DNA of 64,000 nucleotides from Rhabdobacter roseus (GTDB lineage Bacteria; Bacteroidota; Bacteroidia; Cytophagales; Spirosomataceae): NCBI RefSeq assembly GCF_014202275.1, contig NZ_JACHGF010000008.1, positions 1 to 64,000 of the forward strand, read 5' to 3'. Shown piece by piece: positions 35,252 to 42,940 of this stretch (position 1 is its first letter; each line of letters starts with the position of its first letter). The notes under the pieces were generated by a model. It saw only the letters and a program-made list of their open reading frames with translations, ran no database searches and was not told where the DNA came from. The position numbers and the translations under genes were made by a program.

Positions 35252-35292
35252 ATACCATTCCGGCGCTTGACTACTTGTAATTTATTTAGCCC

Positions 35293-35730
35293 ATGAAAAG
35301 CTTTTTCAAAAATCTGTTTGAGTACAATACCCACTCCAATCAGGCCCTGATCCAACGCGTACTGGAGCTGACTCCACCGGAGAAGTCACACCGGCTGCTC
35401 AGCCACATCTTGAATGCCCACCACGTGTGGAACCACCGGATGCTGAGCCAGCCAAGTACCCTTGAAATATGGGGGGTACTTGCGCCGGAAATCATGCTTG
35501 CTACCGACGAAGCCAACCACGCGCAGACGGAGGCCATCCTGGAGACGTTTTATTTTTGGGAGCCCATCAGCTACACCAACAGCAAAGGGGAGGCCTTTCG
35601 AAATACGGTTCAGGACATCCTGTTTCATATCGTGAATCACTCCACCTACCACCGGGCGCAGATCGCCACCGATTTCCGCGAGCAGGGCCTGGAGCCCCTT
35701 CCGACGGATTACATTTTTTATAAAAGGTAG
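35293..35730 (+). CDS. DinB-family protein
   Basis: The 145-residue four-helix-bundle protein shows the DinB/YfiT metal-binding pattern. There is a histidine in the second helix (LLSHILNAHHVWNHRML) and a C-terminal HIVNHSTYHRAQI with two more. These bind a divalent metal, probably zinc or nickel. Members act as thiol transferases or damage-inducible proteins of unclear role. It is followed after 56 bases by a metallopeptidase-like gene on the same strand. Confidence 0.82.
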   Translation: MKSFFKNLFEYNTHSNQALIQRVLELTPPEKSHRLLSHILNAHHVWNHRMLSQPSTLEIWGVLAPEIMLATDEANHAQTEAILETFYFWEPISYTNSKGEAFRNTVQDILFHIVNHSTYHRAQIATDFREQGLEPLPTDYIFYKR

Positions 35731-35786
35731 TTTACGGGCTGGTACGGTAATTTTAAGTAGGTACCCAGCCAAGTACCTCAGTAGCC

Positions 35787-36407
35787 ATGAAATCGACCCT
35801 ACCCCCAAAGAAGTCCGCGCCCGATCCCGCTTCCATCCACCACCGACTGAATGTAAAGGCCTTTGCTCAAAACAAGCAAATGCCGGCCATCCTGCGGAAT
35901 GAAATCCTGGAGGCGCTCTCGTACTACCCGGAGCTGAAAGAAACGGAAATTGACTTTGTGCTGAGCGAAAATATCAAGCGCTCGGTGATGCTGGCCCAGC
36001 CCAAGCTAAGTACCCTGCTGCGGGGCGCCGGGCAGCGGGGCTACGTGATCAAAATCAGTAGGTACTTCAAAGTACCCGGCGAGCGCACCAAAATTGAAAC
36101 CCTCCCGGCCGACATCCTGGTGGGCTGGCTGGGGCATGAGCTGGGCCACATCATGGACTACCTGCACCGAAGTACCTGGGGACTGGCGCGCTTTGGGGTG
36201 GGGTACCTGGTGTCGCGGAAGTACTTTCGTAAGGCCGAGCGCGTGGCCGATACCTACGCCATTCAGCACGGGCTGGGCAATAAAATAGTAGCTACCAAGA
36301 ACTACATCCTGGACCACGCCCAACTACCCGCCCGCTACAAAGCAAAAATCCGGCGACTGTACCTGTCGCCGGAAGAAATAATGGAGCTGATTGACGCCGC
36401 GGACTAG
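35787..36407 (+). CDS. HExxH metallopeptidase-like protein, uncharacterised
   Basis: The 206-residue protein has a zinc-metallopeptidase core at H117-E118-L-G-H121 (WLGHELGHIMDYLH). An E151-x3-D155 stretch (AERVADTYAI) follows, placed where a third ligand would be. No signal peptide or membrane segment precedes it. The surrounding helical sequence does not match a peptidase family that I can name. The basic N-terminus and the C-terminal LYLSPEEIMELIDAA helix suggest a cytoplasmic enzyme. It may be co-transcribed with the DinB-like gene upstream. Confidence 0.62.
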   Translation: MKSTLPPKKSAPDPASIHHRLNVKAFAQNKQMPAILRNEILEALSYYPELKETEIDFVLSENIKRSVMLAQPKLSTLLRGAGQRGYVIKISRYFKVPGERTKIETLPADILVGWLGHELGHIMDYLHRSTWGLARFGVGYLVSRKYFRKAERVADTYAIQHGLGNKIVATKNYILDHAQLPARYKAKIRRLYLSPEEIMELIDAAD

Positions 36408-36412
36408 GCTCC

Positions 36413-36913
36413 TTACGGTTTTACAAAAATCATTACTTCGGTGCTGGCTTTGCCCGGCTCACCCGCGTAGATCTTAAGCGTGCCGTTGTCGGTGAGCTCG
36501 AAAAACTGGGCTTTCTGGAGCGCCTCGTAGTAGCGGCTTTCGGCCTGAGACTCGGCGGGCGGGCCGCCGATCAGGGTCGAGATCACGTTGTTGTGCGCCA
36601 CCAGCAGGCCTTTTTCTTCGTCCAGCGTGAAAGTACCCCCAAACCAGTTGACAAAACTCCGCCCGCCCAGCTGGTAGGTATTATCCGACTGCTTCTCAAA
36701 AATGAGGGTGGCCTTGTTTTCCAGCGACGAAGGCAACGGATTCTTCTCAAAGTTTTTTAGCACCCACTGCCCTTCCAGCGTTTGGAAGCTGGTGCGCATG
36801 GCCTGAATCCGCTCGGGGGACATGGCACTTGGGGTGGGTTCTTTGTCCTGGCAAGAGGAGAGGAAAAGTACCAATCCGGCCAGGGCCCATCCCCATGACT
36901 TTACCTTTCTCAT
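36413..36913 (-). CDS. META-domain lipoprotein
   Basis: The protein has 166 residues from the ATG at 36913 (the earlier frame start at 37027 is rejected). The signal ends in a lipobox (ALAGLVLFLSSC-Q). The remainder looks like a META domain: LEGQWVLKNFEKNPLP, then YQLGGRSFVNWFGGTFTLDEEKGLLVA and the ISTLIGGP turn, ending in FFELTDNGTLKIYAG. META lipoproteins such as HslJ are linked to envelope stress and antibiotic tolerance. It converges with the metallopeptidase gene, leaving a 5-base gap. Confidence 0.72.
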   Translation of the reverse strand: MRKVKSWGWALAGLVLFLSSCQDKEPTPSAMSPERIQAMRTSFQTLEGQWVLKNFEKNPLPSSLENKATLIFEKQSDNTYQLGGRSFVNWFGGTFTLDEEKGLLVAHNNVISTLIGGPPAESQAESRYYEALQKAQFFELTDNGTLKIYAGEPGKASTEVMIFVKP

Positions 36914-37112
36914 AAGCAATGTAGGTTGGTTAGGATTATAAAAATAAATACGACGTACATGCATGTATTCGTATAGATTCCCAAGTACCTGAAAAGGTTG
37001 GAAAGGGTACTCTTTTTTTGGGAGCAAGAAGGTACTTTGGCTCGTAAGAGGCGCTGGCGGCGGATTTTTTTGTACAAGCTAAGGTACCTCTCAGAAAGGT
37101 ACTTGACGCCGG

Positions 37113-37574
37113 TTAACGCTCGGCTTTGACAAATTTCAGCGCGATGCGGGTTAGGTTGGGGTAGTCGTAGGCGGTACTTTGAACCTTCATTTCAAACGAA
37201 TCGTCGTACACATCGCCGGGCCGGATGGACCACGCGCCGGCCTGGGTGCTGTCGTCGGGGGCGGCAACCAGGATCTGGTCGGTCTGGGCGCTCCAGCGAA
37301 GTACCTTGGCTTCGGTCTCGCCTTTGTAGTAGCCCTCAAAAGTACCCTCGGGCCGGAAGTAGACCTTTTCCATGTAGCGGTTGAAGTTCACGCCCCCAAA
37401 GTGCTCGCGCGTTTTGCCGTCCTTGTAGCTCAGGGCGTCGTTGATGTACACTTCGCTGATCTGCCAGTGGTCGGGGGCGAGGAGCCGGGCCTGGGCGTCT
37501 TCGACGGTGCTGGCGGCGCGGCGGCAGGACGACAGCGCAAGGGTACTTAGGAGCAGGAGCGTGGCGTAGCGCAT
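37113..37574 (-). CDS. Hypothetical lipoprotein
   Basis: The protein has 153 residues from the ATG at 37574. A short Sec/lipobox signal (YATLLLLSTLALSSC) is followed by a beta-rich domain (WQISEVYINDALSYKD, VYFRPEGTFEGYYKGE, YPNLTRIALKFVKAE). The length and layout resemble small lipocalin-like lipoproteins of Bacteroidota, but I cannot name a family. It lies next to the META lipoprotein on the same strand, with 199 bases between them, and is divergent from the S41 protease gene. Confidence 0.6.
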   Translation of the reverse strand: MRYATLLLLSTLALSSCRRAASTVEDAQARLLAPDHWQISEVYINDALSYKDGKTREHFGGVNFNRYMEKVYFRPEGTFEGYYKGETEAKVLRWSAQTDQILVAAPDDSTQAGAWSIRPGDVYDDSFEMKVQSTAYDYPNLTRIALKFVKAER

Positions 37575-37702
37575 GGGTAGGGGGGATGGTGTACAGGACA
37601 AAGATAAGCTACGATTTATTTCTCAACGTAGCTTCTGAACTTTCTAATTCCAAAAACAGTATATTCACCGTCAATAAGCTAACCTCATTCACCAAGCCGG
37701 GC

Positions 37703-39034
37703 ATGAATACGACGCGCCAAAAAATCACCCTTCCTGGTTTTTTATTCTTGCTACTCAGCCTGGCAGCCTGCCAAAGACCGGAAGTAGAACCTACCCCCGA
37801 AGAGGCCCTGGACCAAATGTACAGCTACGTGCAGGACCTTTACATCTGGTACGACCGCCTGCCCAGCGCCGCCGAGCTGGCACCGCGCTCCCTGGCTGAC
37901 CCCAACGCGCTGGTGGCTAAGGTACGCACCTACAGCCCACTCACGACCTCTGGCGCCCACGTAGACCGCTGGAGCTACGTCACTACCACCCAAAACTACC
38001 AGAACCAGCAGCAGGGCAAGGTCACGGGGCGCTTTGGTTTTGGGTATAGCTACCTCACCGACACCCTCACCTACGTGCGCTTTGTGCTGCCCGGCTCGCC
38101 GCTCGACCTGGCCGGGGTAAAGCGCGGCTGGCGCATCTACTCGGTCAATGGCATAGCGGCTACGGTGGCCAACGCCCCGCGCGTCACGGCGGCGCTGGCC
38201 GAGAGCCAGGCGGTCGAGTTCCGCTTTGTGCGGCCCGATGGTACTTCCCAGACCAGCAGCCTCGCCCGCGCCGATTTCACCACCAGCCCCATCCTGACCT
38301 ACCGGGTACTTGAGGTCAACGGCCGGAAGCTGGGGTACGTGGCCGTCAATGAATTTACCAATAAGCTCGAAACCGACATCCTGACGGTGTTTCAGGCCTT
38401 CAAAGACCAGGGCGGCATCAGTGACCTGGTGGTGGACCTACGCTACAACGGCGGCGGTACCATCAAGTCGGCTACGCAGCTGGCGAGTATCATAGCTCCG
38501 CCGAGCGCGCTGAACAAGAAATTTTTTGAGTACGTGTATAACGACAAAAATACCAAGCGTAACACCACCGTAAACCTCAGCCCCGTCAACGGCGGCGCTA
38601 CGAGCTGGGGACTCAGCCGGGTATTTTTTATCACCACCGTTGGCACGGCTTCGGCCAGCGAAATGCTCATCAACGGCTTGCAGCCTTACCTCAAAACCAT
38701 CACGGTAGGTACCCGTACCCACGGCAAGCCCGTCGGCATGGTGGGAGGTACCATCGGGCAGCACATCATTTTCCCGATTAGCTTCCGGACCGTCAACGCC
38801 AACGGGGATGGCGATTACTTTGAGGGAATTCCGGTGGACAAAGAGCAATTCGACGACCTCACGCACGACTTCGGCGACCCGCAGGAAGCCTGCCTGGCGG
38901 ATGTGCTGAACTACCTGCGCACGGGTACTTTGCCCGCCCGCAAGAGCGCGCGGCTGGGGCAGTCTGCCGCCGTGGAACGAGCCAATCAGCAGCTGTACGA
39001 AGAACCCCGCCTGAAGGGTGCTCTGGACTTTTAG
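37703..39034 (+). CDS. S41-family (C-terminal processing) peptidase, lipoprotein
   Basis: The 443-residue protein begins at the ATG at 37703 with a lipobox signal (FLFLLLSLAAC-Q). A PDZ-like domain (about 110-200, FVLPGSPLDLAGVKRGWRIYSVNG) precedes the S41 core: VVDLRYNGGGTIKSATQLASI, then the nucleophile serine in GTASASEMLINGL, and the general-base lysine in GTRTHGKPVG. This processing-protease type cuts substrates at the C-terminus in the periplasm. The stop codon (39032-39034) lies in the first bases of a MITE-like repeat, so the natural C-terminus may have been shortened. Confidence 0.85.
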   Translation: MNTTRQKITLPGFLFLLLSLAACQRPEVEPTPEEALDQMYSYVQDLYIWYDRLPSAAELAPRSLADPNALVAKVRTYSPLTTSGAHVDRWSYVTTTQNYQNQQQGKVTGRFGFGYSYLTDTLTYVRFVLPGSPLDLAGVKRGWRIYSVNGIAATVANAPRVTAALAESQAVEFRFVRPDGTSQTSSLARADFTTSPILTYRVLEVNGRKLGYVAVNEFTNKLETDILTVFQAFKDQGGISDLVVDLRYNGGGTIKSATQLASIIAPPSALNKKFFEYVYNDKNTKRNTTVNLSPVNGGATSWGLSRVFFITTVGTASASEMLINGLQPYLKTITVGTRTHGKPVGMVGGTIGQHIIFPISFRTVNANGDGDYFEGIPVDKEQFDDLTHDFGDPQEACLADVLNYLRTGTLPARKSARLGQSAAVERANQQLYEEPRLKGALDF

Positions 39035-39197
39035 AAGGTGTTTGAGTTATTAATTTAATAGCGAAACGAAGGATTTTTGAGCGAAACGAGGTACTTTTTC
39101 GGCGCGTAGCTGGAAGCTACGCGCCGAAAAAGTACTAAAGTTGCAGCCAAAAAGCCAACGTTGCAGCTTAAAGAAACTAATTCAAACACCTTCTTAA
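39031..39197. repeat. MITE-like repeat, copy 1
   Basis: The element is about 167 bases and has terminal inverted repeats (AGAAGGTGTTTGAGTT at the left; CAAACACCTTCT at the right, inverted). Left and right parts match copy 2 at 48834 nearly base for base: TTATTAATTTAATAGCGAAACGA, GTTGCAGC.AA.AG.CAACGTTGCAGCT and CAAACACCTTCTTAA. Its centre (39091-39135) is a perfect 21-bp hairpin with a GGA loop that includes GTAGCT/AGCTAC. It carries no transposase, so it looks non-autonomous. It touches the S41 stop codon and ends 5 bases before the guaD-like ATG. Confidence 0.8.
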
Positions 39198-39202
39198 ATA
39201 AA

Positions 39203-39661
39203 ATGGAAAACGACAAGCAATACTACATGCAGCGGGCCATCGATCTGTCGATGCGGGGCAGTGCCGAAGGAAAAGGGTACCCCTTTGGGGCCGTGGTGGT
39301 GCGCGACGGGCAGGTGGTGGGCGAGGGGTACAACCAGGTGTACCATAACCTGGACCCGACGGCCCACGCCGAGGTGGTGGCGATCCGGCAGGCGTGTACT
39401 ACCCTGGGTACTTACGAGCTCGCGGGCTGCGAGCTGTACACGTCCTGCGAGCCCTGCCCCATGTGCCTGGGGGCAATTTATTGGGCCAAGATCGAGAAAA
39501 TTTATTACGCCAACACCCGCCAGGACGCCGCCGCCATTGGCTTCGACGACGCCTTCATCTACGACGAGGTACCTTTGCCGCTTTCTGAACGCGCCATCCC
39601 CATGACCCAGATGAGCCGCCAGGAAGCGCTCGAGGCTTTTAAGCGCTGGGAGGTACGTTAA
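39203..39661 (+). CDS. guaD: Guanine deaminase (nucleoside deaminase family)
   Basis: The 152-residue protein is read from the ATG at 39203; an upstream in-frame ATG at 39161 lies inside the MITE. It carries the cytidine-deaminase zinc motif HAE (in DPTAHAEVVAIRQA) and PCPMC (in TSCEPCPMCLGAIYWAKI). The IEKIYYANTRQDAAAIGFDDAFIYDEV stretch and the C-terminal EALEAFKRWE are typical of the B. subtilis-type GuaD, which converts guanine to xanthine. A related tRNA deaminase is possible but less likely because of the GFDDAFIYDE region. Confidence 0.82.
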   Translation: MENDKQYYMQRAIDLSMRGSAEGKGYPFGAVVVRDGQVVGEGYNQVYHNLDPTAHAEVVAIRQACTTLGTYELAGCELYTSCEPCPMCLGAIYWAKIEKIYYANTRQDAAAIGFDDAFIYDEVPLPLSERAIPMTQMSRQEALEAFKRWEVR

Positions 39662-39837
39662 GTTATGGTTAAGGCGGTTTCGGCACGGGCCGAAATTCCG
39701 TACCTTCGCAGCGGCAACCGCGGGCCGGGGTAGTTTTGAGGTACCCAAAGGTACTTTTTAGTAAAATGAGGTACGGCCAAAGTACCCCTCGCGCGGCCAT
39801 CAATTGTACGTCAACCCACAAAGCTTTATTTTTTGTA

Positions 39838-40605
39838 ATGAAAAAAATCATTTGCCTTTTTTTGCTCGTGCCGTTTTTGATGGGCAAAGCCTGGGCCTGG
39901 GGCCAGACCGGCCACCGGGTGGTGGGGCTGGTCGCGCAGCATCACGCCAAAAAGAAAGTCCAGCGTAAAGTGAACCTCATCTTGCGCGGAAACTCCCTGG
40001 CCGAGGTCTCTAACTGGATGGACGACATCAAGTCCGACACGGCCTATAACCACACCCACGACTGGCACTGGGTGACCGTCCTGGAGGGAAGTACCTACGA
40101 GCAAATGCCGAAAAATCCGAACGGCGATCTGATCATGAAGATTGAGGAACTGGTAGCTGCGCTCAAAGCCGGAGGACTCACTCCCCAAAAAGAGGAAGAG
40201 TACCTCAAGTACCTCGTACACCTGGTGGGCGACCTCCACCAGCCGCTGCACGTAGGCAGCAAAGACGACCAGGGCGGCAACGCCGTGAAGGTACAGTGGT
40301 TTGGGCAGCCCTCCAACCTGCACCGCGTGTGGGACAGCGACATGATCGACGGCAAAAACCTCAGCTACTCCGACCTGGCGGGTTTTTTGGACGAGCCTAC
40401 TCCAGCGGAAATCAAAACCTGGCAGGCCATGAGCGTGCGGGAATGGGCGGCGGTGTCGACGGGCCTCCAGCCGCAGGTGTACACCCTGCCAGCCAACGGC
40501 CGCCTGGGCTACAACTACTCTTACGACAATTTTCCCACCGTGGAGCGCTGCCTCATGCAGGCGGGGATTCACCTGGCCGGGCTGCTCAACGAGATCTACG
40601 GGTAG
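39838..40605 (+). CDS. S1/P1-type nuclease, exported
   Basis: The 255-residue protein is read from the ATG at 39838. The signal peptide ends at AWA, leaving tryptophan as residue 1 of the mature protein (WGQTGHRVVG). In this family that N-terminal Trp is itself a zinc ligand. The other zinc ligands are visible in AEVSNWMDD, THDWHWV, and YLVHLVGDLHQPLHVG plus NLHRVWDSDMID. These enzymes degrade single-stranded DNA and RNA using three zincs, probably to obtain phosphate or nucleosides outside the cell. A terminator hairpin follows the gene. Confidence 0.88.
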   Translation: MKKIICLFLLVPFLMGKAWAWGQTGHRVVGLVAQHHAKKKVQRKVNLILRGNSLAEVSNWMDDIKSDTAYNHTHDWHWVTVLEGSTYEQMPKNPNGDLIMKIEELVAALKAGGLTPQKEEEYLKYLVHLVGDLHQPLHVGSKDDQGGNAVKVQWFGQPSNLHRVWDSDMIDGKNLSYSDLAGFLDEPTPAEIKTWQAMSVREWAAVSTGLQPQVYTLPANGRLGYNYSYDNFPTVERCLMQAGIHLAGLLNEIYG

Positions 40606-40631
40606 TTTTTTGAGGTAGTAACTATTTTTAG

Positions 40632-40673
40632 CGAAGGTACTCTTAGTCCTAAAGGTACCTTCGTGTTTTTTCA
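40632..40673 (+). terminator. Terminator after S1/P1 nuclease gene
   Basis: CGAAGGTAC (40632-40640) pairs with GTACCTTCG (40655-40663) and is followed by TGTTTTTTC. The stem is an inverted pair of the GGTAC motif. It ends a few bases before the LpxR start, so it could also attenuate that gene. Confidence 0.65.
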
Positions 40674-40677
40674 AAAT

Positions 40678-41670
40678 ATGAAGAACCTACCCCCAGGTAC
40701 CCTGCGCCGATGGGCCAAGTACCTTCTTGTGCTGAGTGTATGGCCGGGCAGTGCCCTGGGGCAACGGATCGACAACCTGGCGGCTTTCCGCGATCCGGGT
40801 ACCGACAGGTACCTGCGCCTGCACTACGACAACGACTATTTTACGGCCTCCGACTACTACTACACCCAGGGCTACCAGCTGGAGGCGGTGCACCCGGTGC
40901 TGAAGAAAAATCCCCTGACGAAGGTACTGGTGCGGCTGCCGGGTAGTGCCACGCGCTACGGCCTGGCGCTGGAGCACATCGGATTTACGCCTACGCATAT
41001 TGACCGCCCGGAAGTACTTCGCGGCGACCGGCCCTTTGCGGCGGCTATTTTCATCAAATCGTTTACTGTCAGCACGGATACGGTGCAGCGCGTGCGGGTG
41101 TCGGCGGGGCTGAGCACGGGCGTGCTAGGACCGGTGGCTTTTGGCGAAGGCATGCAAAGTACCCTACACCGCTGGCTGGGCGGGGCCGAGCCCCTGGGCT
41201 GGAAGCACCAGATCCGGAACGACCTGGTGCTAAACTACGAGCTGAACTACGAGCGGGAGCTCTACTCCCTGGCCCGCTTCCTGACCCTGCATTCGCTCCT
41301 TCAGCTCCGGGCTGGTACCCTAAGTACCCGGGCGCAGGCGGGCTTTACGATGATGTTGGGGAAATTCAACGGACCTTTTGGAAACGCAAGCGTGATGCAG
41401 AAAAAGCCTTTCCAGCTCTATATCTACGGCCAGCCGTTGGTGAGCCTGGTGGGCCACGACGCCACGCTGCAAGGGGGACTTTTTAACCGAAAAAGCACCT
41501 ACATCCTGAGCGCCGCCGACCTAACCCGAAGTACCTTGCAGTACAACCTGGGCGGGGTTTTTCAGTATAAAAAACTCCTGCTGGAGTACTACCTGACGCT
41601 GCTCAGCCGGGAGTTTGAAACGGGCCGGAACCACCGCTGGGGCGGAGTCCGGCTGGGCTTAGCCATGTAG
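40678..41670 (+). CDS. LpxR-family lipid A deacylase-like protein
   Basis: The 330-residue protein starts at ATG 40678 (another at 40663 is possible). A Sec signal ends near GSALG-Q. The family pattern is present: LRLHYDNDYFTASDYYYTQGY, the HIGFTPTHI and GDRPFAAAIF segment, then a long beta-barrel ending in GLAM. LpxR proteins are outer-membrane enzymes that remove acyl chains from lipid A; members in Bacteroidota are uncharacterised. It is read into from the S1/P1 gene, with the terminator between them. Confidence 0.78.
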   Translation: MKNLPPGTLRRWAKYLLVLSVWPGSALGQRIDNLAAFRDPGTDRYLRLHYDNDYFTASDYYYTQGYQLEAVHPVLKKNPLTKVLVRLPGSATRYGLALEHIGFTPTHIDRPEVLRGDRPFAAAIFIKSFTVSTDTVQRVRVSAGLSTGVLGPVAFGEGMQSTLHRWLGGAEPLGWKHQIRNDLVLNYELNYERELYSLARFLTLHSLLQLRAGTLSTRAQAGFTMMLGKFNGPFGNASVMQKKPFQLYIYGQPLVSLVGHDATLQGGLFNRKSTYILSAADLTRSTLQYNLGGVFQYKKLLLEYYLTLLSREFETGRNHRWGGVRLGLAM

Positions 41671-41693
41671 GTACCTGCTGAAAGTACCCCCAA

Positions 41694-42107
41694 CTACCCC
41701 TCCTCCCACTGCCGCCACACGACCCGCTGGTCCAGCCACTCGATGCCGAAGAACACCACCACCGAACTACCCATGAGCGCCAGGTAGGGCGTGAGTCCAC
41801 CGAGGGCTACAAGTACCTGCGGGGCGAGCGCCAGCACCAAACCCAGGCCCGCCAGTACCAATAGGCCCAGGAGCAGCGCCAGCCCAATAGCCTGCCGCCG
41901 GTTCGATTTGGCTTCTTTGACTTCCAGCCGGTTTAGAACCGACTCCGCCAGCGTGGCGGGTACTTCAGCCGTTTCCAGCTGCGGGAGGGTAGTGAAAAGG
42001 AGCTGGTAAAAGCGCGCGTCTTCGTTTTCCGAGGCCAGTTTTTCAAAGGCCGCGCGGTCGGTTTCGTAGAGCTCCTGCAATGCCTGCTCGGTCCATTTCT
42101 TGTTCAT
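41694..42107 (-). CDS. Small membrane protein, candidate anti-sigma factor
   Basis: The 137-residue protein has a soluble N-terminal region (about 1-70, EQALQELYETDRAAFEKLASENEDARFY) and two membrane helices (about 75-97 and 102-124). Its start overlaps the sigma-factor stop by 4 bases (ATGA), so the two are co-transcribed and probably coupled in translation. A helical cytoplasmic part before a membrane anchor is the usual design of anti-sigma factors that hold an ECF sigma at the membrane. No zinc-binding H-x3-C-x2-C motif is seen, so the assignment rests on context. Confidence 0.6.
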   Translation of the reverse strand: MNKKWTEQALQELYETDRAAFEKLASENEDARFYQLLFTTLPQLETAEVPATLAESVLNRLEVKEAKSNRRQAIGLALLLGLLVLAGLGLVLALAPQVLVALGGLTPYLALMGSSVVVFFGIEWLDQRVVWRQWEEG

Positions 42108-42706
42108 GATCTTGCTTGGTTAGCTTCGGTGCGCTTGCCGTAGCGCTCAGTCAAGGCGTGGTTTTTTTGAAGTAACTCTTTTAGTAAATGCCGGGCCCGG
42201 TACAGGTAGTTTTTGACCGTACCCAGGGGCAGGCCACTCACCTCCGTCATTTCGTCGTAGCTTAGCTCTTCGAGGTGGTACATGGTCAGCAGCGTGCGGT
42301 AGTGCACCGGCAACTGCTCGATGGCCCGCTGAAGTACCTCCTTCGTTTCGCGGGCCTCCAGCTCTTCGGCGGGCGTGGCGGCCAGCTCCACGAAGCGTTC
42401 CTGGAAGTGCTCCTCGTCGGCATCGGCGGCCTGGGCCAGGATGTCCCGCTTGCGGAGCTTGCCCAGGGCCTCGTTGTAGGCGATGCGCGCGATCCAGGTC
42501 GAGAGCTGCGACTCAAACTTAAACGTAGGTAGTTTTTGGTACACTTTCAGGAAAACGTCCTGACAGATGTCTTCCGTATCCTGCTTGTTCTGCACAATTT
42601 TCCACACCACGCTGTACACCAGCCTTTCGTTGGCCCGGATGAGCCATTGGAAAGCGTGGCGGTCGCCGGCCAGTACCCGGCGTATGAGCGTCGCGTCGTC
42701 TACCAT
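42104..42706 (-). CDS. ECF-type RNA polymerase sigma factor
   Basis: This 200-residue sigma-70 relative has region 2 (AFQWLIRANERLVYSVVWKIVQNKQDTEDICQDVFLKVYQKLP) with the conserved DICQDVFLKVY segment. Region 4 (about 125-180) ends in an HTH with the LSYDEMTEVSGLPLGTVKNYLYRARHLLKELL pattern. The regions between them, as usual for the ECF class, are missing. It directs RNA polymerase to an unknown regulon. The partner downstream is a likely membrane anti-sigma factor. Confidence 0.88.
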   Translation of the reverse strand: MVDDATLIRRVLAGDRHAFQWLIRANERLVYSVVWKIVQNKQDTEDICQDVFLKVYQKLPTFKFESQLSTWIARIAYNEALGKLRKRDILAQAADADEEHFQERFVELAATPAEELEARETKEVLQRAIEQLPVHYRTLLTMYHLEELSYDEMTEVSGLPLGTVKNYLYRARHLLKELLQKNHALTERYGKRTEANQARS

Positions 42707-42881
42707 GTATGGGTTGTTTGGGGGTTAGATGTACCTACCCCCGCCAAGGTTGCACTTTTTTTAATAAAAGTAGGAAAAGGTACTTGGAAAGAGGCGCGTT
42801 GTAAACGCTTGGTGCGGGAATTCGCGTTGCAAACGCGAACTAACCTGCAAACGCGAACCAACCCTCACTACCTCAACCACC

Positions 42882-42915
42882 AAAAAAAAGAACCCAGCCG
42901 CTGAAGGCCGGGTTC
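42882..42915 (-). terminator. Rho-independent terminator of the surface-protein gene
   Basis: On the minus strand the stem GAACCCGGCC / GGCTGGGTTC (42906-42915 with 42890-42899, one mismatch) is followed by eight T (42889-42882). It lies 26 bases beyond the stop of the YadA/S74-type gene. Confidence 0.85.
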
Positions 42916-42940
42916 AGAAAAGCGTACCTGGCGAGGTACT

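Noticed and set aside
39031-39197. CRISPR-like repeat because of repeated blocks
   Set aside because: There are only two dispersed copies with inverted ends and no regular spacers; MITE-like structure explains it better.
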